Below are positions 46,604 to 55,397 of a stretch of DNA of 64,000 nt, piece after piece (position 1 is the stretch's first letter; every line of letters begins with the position of its first letter). The notes below the pieces were generated by a model. The model worked only from the letters and a program-made list of their open reading frames with translations. It was not told the origin of the DNA and made no database searches. A program made the translations under genes and the position numbers. Source of the DNA: Dictyobacter kobayashii (GTDB taxonomy: Bacteria > Chloroflexota > Ktedonobacteria > Ktedonobacterales > Ktedonobacteraceae); assembly GCF_003967555.1 (NCBI RefSeq), contig NZ_BIFS01000002.1:930001-994000 (forward strand). The letters run 5' to 3'.

Positions 46604-47497
46604 TTATTTCCAGATATCTGTTATGGATGGGACGGTGGCGCTCTGGTTGATGGGGGTGAGTTTGTACATGTCTTCGATGGTGCGCAGTATGTTGTAGTGA
46701 TTGAGGTTTTCGTTGTATTGTCCCGGTTTGACCATGGAGCCACTGAAGAGCGTTAATATCTGGTTGACATCAGAGCCGTCGTCTTCATCCCAGGTGACGA
46801 TAAGCAGGCTGTTATGGGTAGTGGCCCATTGGGCATAGCTATCCATATTCTGCTTTAACCATGTGTCACCGGCGGCAACCGAGGCGGAATGCATGTCGTC
46901 GATCTGGTTTGGAATGACGAATGAGACTGTGGGGAGCTTACTGTAGTCGGTGGGAAATTGTGTGAAGGGTAGATTACTGCTGGCCGGGACATTGGTGAAG
47001 TTTACCCAGGGATTGTGTTTGCGTGCGTAAAGAGCATTAGAAGGGTCAGGATAAGCGCAGCCGGTATAGCCAGCTGCTGGCATGCTTTCAGAATAACCAG
47101 CAAAACTGAGGTGGGTAGCGATTAAGGATTGGCCTAGATTGGGACCTGAAAAAGTATTAGGGCAGTCATCGCTGGTGGTTCCTTGCGTAGAACCAGAATA
47201 AAATGCCAGGTAGTTAGGCTGACTTGGATGGGTCTCGGCATGGGAGTTAGTAAAAACAGCACTCTTGCTGGCCAGGGCATTGATATATGGAGCCTGGGAA
47301 GAGCCGATGATATCAGCATAGCTGTGATTCTCTTCAAGCACAATCACAATATGGTCGGGTTTCTGAAGTTTAGTTTGAGCAACCAGAGCCTGAGATGCAG
47401 TCTCGCCAGGCCGGATTAAAAAAAAGCTAGCTAGCAAACTACCAGCAATCACTATAACAACCGCAATAAGCACAATTACAAATGTGCGCAACTTCAT
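46604..47497 (-). CDS. Membrane-anchored phosphoesterase (acid phosphatase / phospholipase C family)
   Basis: It has about 297 residues. The N-terminal helix (FVIVLIAVVIVIAGSLLASF) anchors it or serves as a signal. The catalytic domain is of the phosphoesterase family that includes phospholipase C and AcpA-type acid phosphatases: HIVIVLEENHSYADIIG holds metal-binding Glu/Asn, HPSQPNYLAFYSGST the central block, PNQIDDMHS and VTWDEDDG the later metal ligands. It acts outside the membrane, probably to release phosphate. The ATG at 47497 is 7 bases from AGGAG; the one at 47500 is closer. Confidence 0.87.
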   Translation of the reverse strand: MKLRTFVIVLIAVVIVIAGSLLASFFLIRPGETASQALVAQTKLQKPDHIVIVLEENHSYADIIGSSQAPYINALASKSAVFTNSHAETHPSQPNYLAFYSGSTQGTTSDDCPNTFSGPNLGQSLIATHLSFAGYSESMPAAGYTGCAYPDPSNALYARKHNPWVNFTNVPASSNLPFTQFPTDYSKLPTVSFVIPNQIDDMHSASVAAGDTWLKQNMDSYAQWATTHNSLLIVTWDEDDGSDVNQILTLFSGSMVKPGQYNENLNHYNILRTIEDMYKLTPINQSATVPSITDIWK

Positions 47498-47539
47498 CAT
47501 TAATCTCCTGAACTAACACTACTACAATGCACAACACAA

Positions 47540-48217
47540 CTAGCGGAGCGAGTGCTCCCTAGGCTCCTCAACCGTTACAGGAGTCTCAATGCTGCGTGCA
47601 ATACGTTTCTTGACGAATATAATAATGCCAATCGTAATTGCAGCCGCAATGACAAATCCAGCCCAGCCAACCGTTCTAGCTACTGCCTCAACCTGATCAA
47701 AGTGCTCATGGAAATAGCGTCCAGCAATGTAACCAAGTAGACCGACATAGGTTGCCCAGACAATACCTCCCAGTCCATTATAAAGCATGAAGGAGCGCCA
47801 TTCCATGCGATTAACGCCCGCCAGAAACGCGGAAAATATGCGCAGAATAGAGATAAAGCGACCAAAGAAAACCGTTTTAGCCCCATGACGTTGAAAAAAA
47901 CGTTCCGCCACATCCAGATGTTCCATCTTGATAAAGAAGAAGCGACCAAAGCGGGCCACAAAGGCCCTACCACCAGTACGGCCGACATAATAGCCAACAT
48001 TATCGCCCATAATCGCACCAAAGGCCGCGCAAGCAATTACAATTGGAATCTGCAGCGTATCATCTGTAGCAGCATAAAATGAAGCCAACAACAACATAGT
48101 CTCACCGGGAATTGGAATACCAATGCACTCAATCAGAATAAATAGCGTAACCGCAGGATATCCAATCACATGTAAAACGTTTTGTAGCGTTTCCAAAGAA
48201 ATCAAGGACGCTAACAT
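47540..48217 (-). CDS. DedA-family membrane protein
   Basis: It has 225 residues. Members are membrane proteins thought to flip or sort lipids such as undecaprenyl phosphate and to support proton-motive force. The signature is clear: PIPGETMLLLASFYAA, GAIMGDNVGYYVGRTGG, FFQRHGAKTVFFGRFISILR, FLAGVNRMEWRSFMLYNGLG. There are four to five helices; the C-terminus is basic. The start at 48217 has AAGGAG nine bases before it, better than 48238. It is downstream of no other gene and lies 43 bases before the phosphoesterase, so co-transcription is likely. Confidence 0.9.
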   Translation of the reverse strand: MLASLISLETLQNVLHVIGYPAVTLFILIECIGIPIPGETMLLLASFYAATDDTLQIPIVIACAAFGAIMGDNVGYYVGRTGGRAFVARFGRFFFIKMEHLDVAERFFQRHGAKTVFFGRFISILRIFSAFLAGVNRMEWRSFMLYNGLGGIVWATYVGLLGYIAGRYFHEHFDQVEAVARTVGWAGFVIAAAITIGIIIFVKKRIARSIETPVTVEEPREHSLR

Positions 48218-48281
48218 ACACATCATCTCCTTATCCATACGACGGATAGCCTACATTCCTATATCGCATCCAATTCACCGT

Positions 48282-48464
48282 GGGACACTCAAAGGGCTTT
48301 TTCATGTTCGTCCAGAGATTACAAGCCAGCGATACGATGGACATTCTTTCCTGTGTGGAGTGTATGGTGGGCGACCGCAGCCGCCCACCATACACTCCAC
48401 ACTCCCAACCCGGCGCCGCAGGCGCCAAAGAGGAACATTAAAAAACAGCGGGACACTCAAAGGG
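48282..48464. repeat. AGGGCTTTTT-type palindromic element, copy 3, with 15-bp direct repeats
   Basis: It lies in the reverse orientation to copies 1 and 2. GGGACACTCAAAGGG occurs at 48282-48296 and again at 48450-48464, just outside or overlapping the ends. Inside are CTTTTTCATGTTCGTCCAGA, the block AGCCAGCGATACGATGGAC, a perfect central stem (GTGTGGAGTGTATGGTGGGC with its complement), and GGCGCCGCAGGCGCCAAAGA before GAACATTAAAAAA. The direct repeat is the strongest sign that these elements insert. Confidence 0.8.
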
Positions 48465-48803
48465 AACGCCATACAATAGCATTTCCAAATCTATTATAGT
48501 ATGTTATTAAGCGCTAGCATATCGATATAATTCAGAAGGCTGAGCATTTTATCGGCTTCATCAGCTATAAAATAGTACTTTTCTCCTAATTGCAGTCAGA
48601 AATCTCTCTATTCCTGCTTATTGACCTTGAAACATAGAGAAAAATATCTTTTTCTATTCATTTACGACTTGTCCCTCCATAAGGTTGCCACCAAATGGGA
48701 CCCCTACTATACCTTTATACTGCCATTCCCATTTCAGACCTAACGATATGATATGCTAAATACGCATAGATTATGCATATACATTAAAGGGGATTCTAAT
48801 TCT
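48465..48803. other. Intergenic region upstream of murA
   Basis: A 339-base AT-rich stretch that should hold the murA promoter. AAAGGGGA at about 48786-48793 is the murA ribosome-binding site. I see no dependable -35/-10 pair, riboswitch or repeat. Confidence 0.35.
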
Positions 48804-50096
48804 ATGTCGATACGCCAACCAGTTCGCTATCACGTGCGCGGCGGTCAACGCCTTGAAGGAACTGTTATTATTCAAGGGGCGAAAAATGCCGCATTACCCA
48901 TTATTGCCGCCTCTCTGCTCGCCAAGCATGGGCAGACTATTTTGCATAATGTTCCGTTGATCAACGACGTTTATGTGGCCATCGAGATTGCTCGCGCGCT
49001 CGGAGCCAAGATAAAATTACATGAAGAAGAGCAAGTACTGGTCATTGATGCTTCAAACATTACATCCAGCAGCCTGCAACCTGAACTAACCAACCTGATT
49101 CGGGGCTCTGTGCTCTTCCTGCCACCAGTAATGATGCGCACCGGCCAGGTGACCATTGAAAAGGTTGGAGGCTGCAACCTGGGCAAGCGTAGCCTGGATT
49201 TCCATTATCGCGGATTTGTACGCCTGGGAGCTGAAGTGGTAGAAGATGAACAGGCCATTTCAGTGTATATGGAAAAACCTAAAGGTGCTTATCTCTATCT
49301 GGATACACCCAGTCACACAGGAACGGAAAATCTGATGGCTGCGGCCTGTCTGGCCGAAGGGACAACCATTATTGAGAACGCAGCCCTGGAACCCGAGATC
49401 GCCAATGTGGCCAATTTCTTAAACCTGATGGGCGCCAGGATCTCAGGGGTCGGCACAGGTGTGATCCAGATCGATGGTGTCAAAGAATTATCTGCGGTTG
49501 AATATACTATTATGCCAGACCGCATCGACGCCGGAACAATGGCGATTATGGCCGCCGCCACCCAGGGAGATGTCGCGCTGATTGGTGCGAATCTGCGCCA
49601 CTTTGGTGTTGTCCGCGCCAAGCTAGAACAGATGGGTGTCGAGCTCCAGGAAGACGGACCAGTCATTCGTGTACAGCGTCGGGGTGCTCTACGTCCCGTC
49701 AACGTCATCACCTGGCCTTATCCGGGCTATCCCACCGATCTACAATCGCCCTTGATGGCCCTGGCCTGTCTGGCCTCGGGTACATCTTATATTCGTGAGA
49801 CACTGTTTGATCAGCGCTTTGGCGTTGCTAATGATCTCAATAACATGGGTGCCAAAATCAAACTCGAAGATGGGTCAGCAGTCATCACTGGTCCTGCTCA
49901 ATTGACAGGGGCCACGGTATGGGCCCATGATCTACGCGCCGGAAGCGCATTGATCATCGCAGGCTCAGTAGCTGAAGGAGAAACCATCATCGACAATGCC
50001 CAGATGATCGAGCGCGGCTACAGCTCAATTATTCGCCGCCTGACACGCCTGGGGCTACAGATCGAAGAAGAACGGCAAGAAGCCGCCATCCACTAA
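48804..50096 (+). CDS. murA: UDP-N-acetylglucosamine 1-carboxyvinyltransferase
   Basis: It transfers enolpyruvate from PEP to UDP-GlcNAc, the first committed step of peptidoglycan synthesis, in the cytosol. It has 430 residues, the usual size. IQGAKNAALPIIAASLLA holds the conserved Lys-Asn. KVGGCNLGKRSLDFHYRGF carries the loop Cys that fosfomycin alkylates, so the enzyme should be sensitive. DRIDAGTMAIMAA, YPGYPTDLQSPLMALA and DLRAGSALIIAG are further signatures. The start is the ATG at 48804; a frame back to 48753 adds unlike sequence. It ends at a 29-bp hairpin. Confidence 0.95.
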   Translation: MSIRQPVRYHVRGGQRLEGTVIIQGAKNAALPIIAASLLAKHGQTILHNVPLINDVYVAIEIARALGAKIKLHEEEQVLVIDASNITSSSLQPELTNLIRGSVLFLPPVMMRTGQVTIEKVGGCNLGKRSLDFHYRGFVRLGAEVVEDEQAISVYMEKPKGAYLYLDTPSHTGTENLMAAACLAEGTTIIENAALEPEIANVANFLNLMGARISGVGTGVIQIDGVKELSAVEYTIMPDRIDAGTMAIMAAATQGDVALIGANLRHFGVVRAKLEQMGVELQEDGPVIRVQRRGALRPVNVITWPYPGYPTDLQSPLMALACLASGTSYIRETLFDQRFGVANDLNNMGAKIKLEDGSAVITGPAQLTGATVWAHDLRAGSALIIAGSVAEGETIIDNAQMIERGYSSIIRRLTRLGLQIEEERQEAAIH

Positions 50097-50100
50097 TATC

Positions 50101-50175
50101 CCCTTAATACTTACAACTAGAGAGCGACCCATAGATATAGATCAAAGGTCGCTCTCTAGTTGTAAGTATTAAGGG
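50101..50175. terminator. 29-bp perfect hairpin between convergent genes
   Basis: The arms 50101-50129 and 50147-50175 are exact complements; they start CCCTTAATACTTACAAC. The loop is 17 bases. It starts five bases after the murA stop, and 17 bases past it is the stop of the minus-strand gene, so it terminates both. Confidence 0.8.
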
Positions 50176-50192
50176 CAAGCTATGTGCTTAAT

Positions 50193-50594
50193 TTATGAAG
50201 CGGTCCGGACCTTCATGCCCACACATAAACCACATACACTTCCATCCTCAGTCGCCACAAAAAAGAAGCCATTAGTGGCATTAGCCGCGTTTTGAGCACG
50301 AGAAAACTGATCAGGAATGCCAGCCCAGGCAGGTGAATCGCTGGCAGGAAATGACTCTTCAGAGGCCTCAGTCACAGTATCCTCTTCACCGGTAGCTGTA
50401 TTATAGGTTCCAATCTGCTGTTCGCCCAAACTCGAAGCTTCAGTAGCATTACGGCTATGCCTTATGCGGCCCGCTATCCAATGACTACCCAGGAATACTT
50501 CCAGGGCCTGGCCATCAACAAGATCTGGACCCAGAGCTGAACCAATTGCATAACGGCCTGGATTAGTGCTAGCAAATAATGTTCCCTCAGACAT
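50193..50594 (-). CDS. DUF5348-like protein with an ESFPASD-type insert
   Basis: It has 133 residues. The start (YAIGSALGPDLVDGQALEVF, then WIAGRIRHS) and the end (NGFFFVATEDGSVCGLCVGM, then KVR) are the two halves of a small beta-barrel as in DUF5348 proteins. Between them is a polar stretch with EASEESFPASDSPAWAG, a motif found in many unrelated small bacterial proteins. The function is unknown; the fold suggests nucleic-acid or ligand binding. The ATG at 50594 follows AAAGGAT, the same ribosome site as for the gene upstream at 51121. Confidence 0.65.
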   Translation of the reverse strand: MSEGTLFASTNPGRYAIGSALGPDLVDGQALEVFLGSHWIAGRIRHSRNATEASSLGEQQIGTYNTATGEEDTVTEASEESFPASDSPAWAGIPDQFSRAQNAANATNGFFFVATEDGSVCGLCVGMKVRTAS

Positions 50595-50687
50595 CACACT
50601 TTATCCTTTCATTTGATGCGTCACTCTTTACTTACACGTATCCTTATCGGAGCAAGAAGACAAAGCCGCTTGTACAAACAAAAACAA

Positions 50688-50715
50688 GAAGCCGAAAAAA
50701 TATTTTTTCGGCTTC
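50688..50715. terminator. 13-bp hairpin with A/T-rich loop side
   Basis: GAAGCCGAAAAAA (50688-50700) pairs with TTTTTTCGGCTTC (50703-50715). It follows the minus-strand gene that ends at 50732 and reads into T on that strand, a standard intrinsic terminator. Confidence 0.75.
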
Positions 50716-50731
50716 CAAAGGAAAAAGGAGC

Positions 50732-51121
50732 TTAGCAATCACGTAATTCGGGGCTCTGATTGAGGAGCTGGCTACGTGGCGTGATAAATTCAGCGTATTC
50801 CGCTCCTAATGACTCCCGAGGGAAAAGCGCGACACGATGGCAATTTTGAAACGCGAGCCTGACACCATAATATTGCTCGATAGCATTGCGCATAGAATCA
50901 CTGGCCAGCATACGCAAGAGTTGGCCACGCGCCTGCTCATTGGGAGGTGGAACCTGGTTATCGACAAAAGCAGCGTGGCCTTGTTTTAAGCGCGTAGCCA
51001 GTTGCTCAACTAGCTCCCAGGCATAGGGAAGCGATTCCCGGATGCACTGTAGAAAATCGCTGGTGCGGATATCACCAGCCTCTGCCTGCTCAAGAAGGGC
51101 GGCCGGCACATTAAGCGACAT
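50732..51121 (-). CDS. SCO5389-family protein
   Basis: It has 129 residues. The text SLNVPAALLEQAEAGDI, RESLPYAWELVEQLATRLK, PPPNEQARGQLLRMLASD, YGVRLAFQNCHRVALFP and LLNQSPELRDC matches the conserved SCO5389 family of actinobacteria and Chloroflexota. The function is unknown. The absolutely kept Cys in FQNCHR and the C-terminal RDC are notable. The start follows GAAAGGAT. It is upstream of, and separate from, the DUF5348-like gene because of the hairpin at 50688-50715. Confidence 0.8.
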   Translation of the reverse strand: MSLNVPAALLEQAEAGDIRTSDFLQCIRESLPYAWELVEQLATRLKQGHAAFVDNQVPPPNEQARGQLLRMLASDSMRNAIEQYYGVRLAFQNCHRVALFPRESLGAEYAEFITPRSQLLNQSPELRDC

Positions 51122-51383
51122 AACTTGATCCTTTCATTTGCAAGTCAATCATACGTACCCAGACTTGCATAAGCGACATACAGTCATTAATGCAAGCCCC
51201 AAAAAATACAATAACAGCTATAGCTTTAATTAGTCACACTATGATTAAAAAGGAATTAATCCAATACAACATGACTAATGAGACTATGTATTAATTGTAA
51301 CAATGCAACCAAAAACAGGAATAAAGGGCAATGTTGTCCTGTTTTATAAAAATGAAAAAGGAAGTAATCAGCTAATAAACACT

Positions 51384-51406
51384 AATGAGAATATATCTCA
51401 TTGACA
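51384..51406 (+). promoter_or_regulatory. Zur-type operator overlapping the znuA promoter
   Basis: AATGAGA (51384-51390) and TCTCATT (51396-51402) form a 7-5-7 palindrome typical of Fur/Zur boxes. TTGACA (51401-51406) overlaps its right edge and serves as the -35, with a weak -10 (TTATTC) 17 bases downstream. A repressor bound here would block the znu operon. A zur gene lies at the far end of the cluster. The remainder of 51122-51484 is AT-rich, with a half-site CTAATGAGAC at about 51284. Confidence 0.65.
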
Positions 51407-51484
51407 AAAAATCCCCAACTATGTTATTCTTCCATATAGATATTAAGTCTCATTAATAATTTGATGCCCGATGGCAAGAGATTA

Positions 51485-51561
51485 GATTTTTTGTTTGTGG
51501 TTATGAGTCATCCCGGATTTTTGAAAAATCCGGGATGACTCATAACCACAAACAAAAAATC
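51485..51561. repeat. 38-bp perfect inverted repeat, TATGAGTC family
   Basis: The arms 51485-51522 and 51524-51561 are exact complements around one base. The centre CATCCCGGATTTTTG and the complement AAAAATCCGGGATGACTC are those of the element after hemE (984-1107). It lies between the promoter and the start of znuA, 52 bases before the ATG, where a hairpin of this strength would be transcribed in the leader. Confidence 0.75.
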
Positions 51562-51613
51562 ACACGACAGGCTTTTAAGCAGCGTACAAAAATATTTTCA
51601 GGAGCAACTTTTC

Positions 51614-52534
51614 ATGTCAAAAAGACATACCAGACTCACAGGATTTATCTTAGCTTTTATAGCGCTATTTCTACTGAGTGCCTGTGGTAATATAAGCATC
51701 AGCAATGGGACAGGCCAATCCAGTGATAGCACAATTCCGGTAGTGGCAGCCGAGAATTTCTATGGGGATATGATCAGCCAGATTGGCGGCAAACATGTGA
51801 GCGTGACAAGCATACTATCGGACCCCAATGTCGATCCGCACACATATGAGAGCAATGTCAACCAGGTAAAAGCCGTAGCTAAGGCCAGGCTGGTGATTGC
51901 CAATGGTGGAGGTTACGATGATTGGATGGACAAGCTGCTGGCCAGCACTCCAGATAGTACACGTAAAGTAATCAAGGGCTTTGATGTGGCCAAAGTTAAA
52001 TTGCCGGATAACGAGCATGTCTGGTACAGCCCAGAAAACGCCAGAACGATCGCGGCAACCATTGCCAGCAACCTGAAAGCGATTGATGCCAGTCACGCCA
52101 GCGAATATGACAAAAATCTCCAGAACTTCCAGAATGAAGTGGGGAAAATAGACCAAAAGCTGGCCGCCATCAAGTCCAGATACGCCCAAACACCGGTTGG
52201 TTTGACCGAAACCATCTTTCTGTATCAAACAGGTCCGATGAATCTAAACGTCTTGACGCCACAAGACTTTCAAAAAGCGATGGCCGAAGGCAACGATCCT
52301 CCAGCCAATACCGTTGTTACAGCTGAGAACCAGATCAACAATCGTCAAATCAAAGTACTTATCTATAACAAGCAGACACAATCGGCGATCACCAGCAAAT
52401 TACAGAGCGATGCCAACGCACAAAATATTCCAGTGGTGCCAGTGACCGAAACAATGCCAGCCAATAAAACGTATCAAAGCTGGATGCTAGGTCAATTAGC
52501 AATGCTGGAACAGGCCTTAAGCCAGAATAAGTAG
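51614..52534 (+). CDS. znuA: Zinc/manganese ABC transporter substrate-binding lipoprotein
   Basis: It has 306 residues and captures metal outside the membrane. The signal ends in a lipobox LLSAC. The family core begins IPVVAAENFYGDMISQIGG. His residues in DPNVDPHTYES and NEHVWYSPENAR are expected metal ligands. The third usual His region reads TETIFLYQTGPMNL and lacks His, so the site may differ from standard ZnuA. The gene is first of a run with an ATPase and two permeases and is preceded by a Zur-type operator, which favours zinc. It starts behind CAGGAGC. Confidence 0.87.
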   Translation: MSKRHTRLTGFILAFIALFLLSACGNISISNGTGQSSDSTIPVVAAENFYGDMISQIGGKHVSVTSILSDPNVDPHTYESNVNQVKAVAKARLVIANGGGYDDWMDKLLASTPDSTRKVIKGFDVAKVKLPDNEHVWYSPENARTIAATIASNLKAIDASHASEYDKNLQNFQNEVGKIDQKLAAIKSRYAQTPVGLTETIFLYQTGPMNLNVLTPQDFQKAMAEGNDPPANTVVTAENQINNRQIKVLIYNKQTQSAITSKLQSDANAQNIPVVPVTETMPANKTYQSWMLGQLAMLEQALSQNK

Positions 52535-52537
52535 AGT

Positions 52538-53353
52538 ATGATCACAAAAACAGGTAAAATGAACGTGAAAAATGATGTTGTGGAAAAGGGAGCGCCGATA
52601 ATCTCGCTAGAGAACGTGCGTATCCGACTCGGGAGCCGCACAATCCAGGAAAATATCAACCTGACAGTCAATGAGGGCGAGTTCATCGCCATCCTGGGTC
52701 CAAATGGGGCAGGGAAAAGTACGCTCCTCAAGCTGCTGCTAGGCTTGCTAAAGCCCAGCGCCGGCACGGTTAATGTCATGGGGCGTGCACCACGCCGTGG
52801 GAACACGGATATTGGATATGCTCCGCAGCATCGTGTGCTTGAAGCGGACCTGGCATTACGGGCACGCGACGTGGTAGGCTTTGGCCTCGACGGTCACCGC
52901 TGGGGTCCTGGCTGGCCCAGTCGCAAACGTGATGCAATTATTGAAAAGGCCCTGCAAGAGGTGGATGCCTTACGTTTTGCCAATGCGCCAGTGGGGCAGC
53001 TATCAGGAGGAGAGCAACAGAGACTCTTAATTGCCCAGGCCCTCCTGACCAATCCACGGCTCTTATTACTTGACGAGCCACTCTCTAACCTGGATATTAC
53101 GCGTGGTCAAGAAATTGTCACCCTGGTGAATAATCTCTGCCGGGCCCGCAACGTTGCCGTCATGCTCGTCGCCCATGACATTAATCCGTTACTGAACGTG
53201 GTAGATAAAGTAATTTATGTAGCCAACGGCCAGTGCACAATTGGCACACCCGACGAGGTAATTACCACCGAGACCCTGACACGGCTCTATGGCTCGCCGG
53301 TCGAAGTCGTCAAAGCACTGGGACGCATGTTTGTTGTTGGGGCAGAGATATAA
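52538..53353 (+). CDS. znuC: Zinc ABC transporter ATPase
   Basis: It has 271 residues. Walker A is LGPNGAGKSTLL, the Q-loop YAPQHR, the signature LSGGEQQRLLIAQALL, Walker B LLLLDEPLSNLD, and the H-loop VAHD. It powers import with the neighbouring permeases. The gene begins three bases after znuA ends and its stop is 11 bases before the next start, so translation is coupled. An internal start at 52559 is possible. Confidence 0.9.
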   Translation: MITKTGKMNVKNDVVEKGAPIISLENVRIRLGSRTIQENINLTVNEGEFIAILGPNGAGKSTLLKLLLGLLKPSAGTVNVMGRAPRRGNTDIGYAPQHRVLEADLALRARDVVGFGLDGHRWGPGWPSRKRDAIIEKALQEVDALRFANAPVGQLSGGEQQRLLIAQALLTNPRLLLLDEPLSNLDITRGQEIVTLVNNLCRARNVAVMLVAHDINPLLNVVDKVIYVANGQCTIGTPDEVITTETLTRLYGSPVEVVKALGRMFVVGAEI

Positions 53354-53364
53354 AGAGGGCTGCG

Positions 53365-54267
53365 ATGTTAAATTCAATCCTGGACTCACTGCAATACGAA
53401 TTTGTGCGCAACGCTCTGCTCGCCGGCTCATGTATCGCGATCGTAGCTGCCATTGTAGGCTACTTTTTGATTGCACGAGGACTCACCTTTGCTGGTCATG
53501 CCTTACCAAACATCGGCTTTGCCGGAGCAGCCGGGGCAGTCTTGATAGGGGTTAGCCCGGTATATGGGCTATTTGCCTTCACCATTGGAGCAGGCGTTAT
53601 CATAGGTCTGCTCGGTAAAGAAGTGCGTGAACGAGATATCGCCATCGGCATCATCATGACCAGTGCACTTGGGCTGGGGCTGATGTTCCTCTCGCTCTAC
53701 TCAGGCTACGCGGAACGCGTATATAGCGTACTATTTGGAACTATTCTAGGCATCAGTAGCACCGATGTACAGACTATGATGATCACCTGTCTGCTAACCA
53801 TCGGATCCATTGTCCTGTTGTATCGTCCTCTATTATTTAGCTCCTTTGATCCTATGGTCGCTCAGGCCCGTGGAGTTCCGATTCGTGGCCTGGCCATTAT
53901 CTTCTTAATTTTGGTAGCCATGGCGGTCTCGATATCCATTCAGATCGTGGGAGCATTACTGGTATTCACCATGCTGGTCGGGCCAGCGGCAACCGCCATA
54001 CGGATTGCCCAACGCCCATTATGGGCGATATTGATCGCGATCGGCCTGGGTTTGAGCTATATGTGGATTGGCATTTTACTCTCAATCGCGAACGGCCTCT
54101 GGCCAGCCAGTTTTTATATCGCGACCATCTCTTTTGTCGTCTACCTGCCTGTACGTATTCTCTCTCCATACTGGATCAGGAATCGCGGCCGCCATGAGAG
54201 CCAGCCAGTGGTAGGGCAGGAAAGCGACAGTGTACAGACAACAGTCGAGCATGTTCATATTCATTAA
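53365..54267 (+). CDS. znuB: Zinc ABC transporter permease 1
   Basis: It has 300 residues and about eight helices. FLIARGLTFAGHALPNIGFAG is the opening signature of ZnuB/TroC-type permeases, and GVPIRGLAIIFLIL the ATPase-coupling region. LVFTMLVGPAATAIRIAQRP is the late signature. The tail is HxH-rich (TVEHVHIH), which could bind zinc. It follows znuC after 11 bases. Confidence 0.9.
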   Translation: MLNSILDSLQYEFVRNALLAGSCIAIVAAIVGYFLIARGLTFAGHALPNIGFAGAAGAVLIGVSPVYGLFAFTIGAGVIIGLLGKEVRERDIAIGIIMTSALGLGLMFLSLYSGYAERVYSVLFGTILGISSTDVQTMMITCLLTIGSIVLLYRPLLFSSFDPMVAQARGVPIRGLAIIFLILVAMAVSISIQIVGALLVFTMLVGPAATAIRIAQRPLWAILIAIGLGLSYMWIGILLSIANGLWPASFYIATISFVVYLPVRILSPYWIRNRGRHESQPVVGQESDSVQTTVEHVHIH

Positions 54268-54297
54268 ACAAAAATAAGGGCACACGGATCATAAGTC

Positions 54298-55194
54298 ATG
54301 ATAGAATTATTTAGTCACGAAATTGCGCAAAACGCATTTATCGCCGGTACGATTGTAGCGATTATCGCCGCCTGTATGGGCTATTTTGTGGTGCTCCGCT
54401 CACAAACATTTGCCAGCGAAGCACTATCAGATATCGGCTTTGCCGGGGCGACAGGGGCCATTGTCTTCGGTTTTAGCTCACTGATCGGCATGCTCATCTT
54501 CTCCATGCTATCCGCACTCGGCATGGGAGTCCTGGGAGAGCGCATCCGTGGCCGCGATGTCGAGATTGGGATGGTGCTCTCTTTTGCCCTGGGACTGGGT
54601 GTACTCTTTCTGACCATCTACACCCAGACAGGCAGCGCCAACGCCAATTCAGGCGTAGGCATTCTCTTTGGTTCTATACTGAGCGTCAAGCGTGCGGATG
54701 TATTTACAGCGCTGGGCTGTGGTATCCTGCTACTTATTCTACTGGCAATACTTTACCGCCCGCTGCTCTTTGCATCTATTGATCCAGAGGTTGCCCAGAC
54801 ACGCGGCGTGCCAGTACGCGCCCTCTCAGTCATCTTTTTGCTTATGCTCTCGATCACCATCTCAGTCTCGATCCTGGTAGTTGGAGTTCTGCTGATCATT
54901 GCGCTCCTGATCGCCCCTGCGGCCACCGCCCTGCGCCTGACCCATCGACCGAGCAGCTCGCTGACCTTAGCCATTATCCTCAGTCTGGCCTGCACCTGGA
55001 GTGGACTCACCCTGGCTTTCACAGGTAGCTTCGGCAAACACCTACCGGTAGGTTTCTATATCTCAGCCATAGCCGCCACACTCTACTTTATCTCGGTCAT
55101 CATTAATCGCCTGGGGCTTATTCAGACCCCACGCCACACAGAAAAATTTGCTCGTTGTACAGATTGTAAAGAACAGACCCAGCCAACCTACTAA
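54298..55194 (+). CDS. znuB: Zinc ABC transporter permease 2
   Basis: It has 298 residues, a paralogue of the preceding permease: FVVLRSQTFASEALSDIGFAG, GVPVRALSVIFLLM and IIALLIAPAATALRLTHRPS line up with it. It ends with ARCTDCKEQTQ, a CxxC that could hold metal. Two consecutive different permeases suggest a heterodimeric pore, as known for some Mn/Zn systems. The gap to the previous gene is 30 bases. Confidence 0.88.
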   Translation: MIELFSHEIAQNAFIAGTIVAIIAACMGYFVVLRSQTFASEALSDIGFAGATGAIVFGFSSLIGMLIFSMLSALGMGVLGERIRGRDVEIGMVLSFALGLGVLFLTIYTQTGSANANSGVGILFGSILSVKRADVFTALGCGILLLILLAILYRPLLFASIDPEVAQTRGVPVRALSVIFLLMLSITISVSILVVGVLLIIALLIAPAATALRLTHRPSSSLTLAIILSLACTWSGLTLAFTGSFGKHLPVGFYISAIAATLYFISVIINRLGLIQTPRHTEKFARCTDCKEQTQPTY

Positions 55195-55397
55195 CCTGGC
55201 AAGACATAGAGCCAGACGGGCAAAACTCAAATACAATCGAGAATAGCAACGAAAAGTAGTTAGATTGTGTCCGTTGTGGTAGACTATATTAATCACAAAG
55301 ATATTAACTATTCATCAGCCAGAAGATAAATAGAGGCTGATAGAGAAACAATTAATCCAGCAACAAAGCATATGCACTTAACAAATGGAGAATAGCA

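Noticed and set aside
50597..50732. SCO5389-family and DUF5348-like genes as a toxin-antitoxin pair
   Set aside because: A strong terminator separates them, and neither resembles known toxin or antitoxin families.
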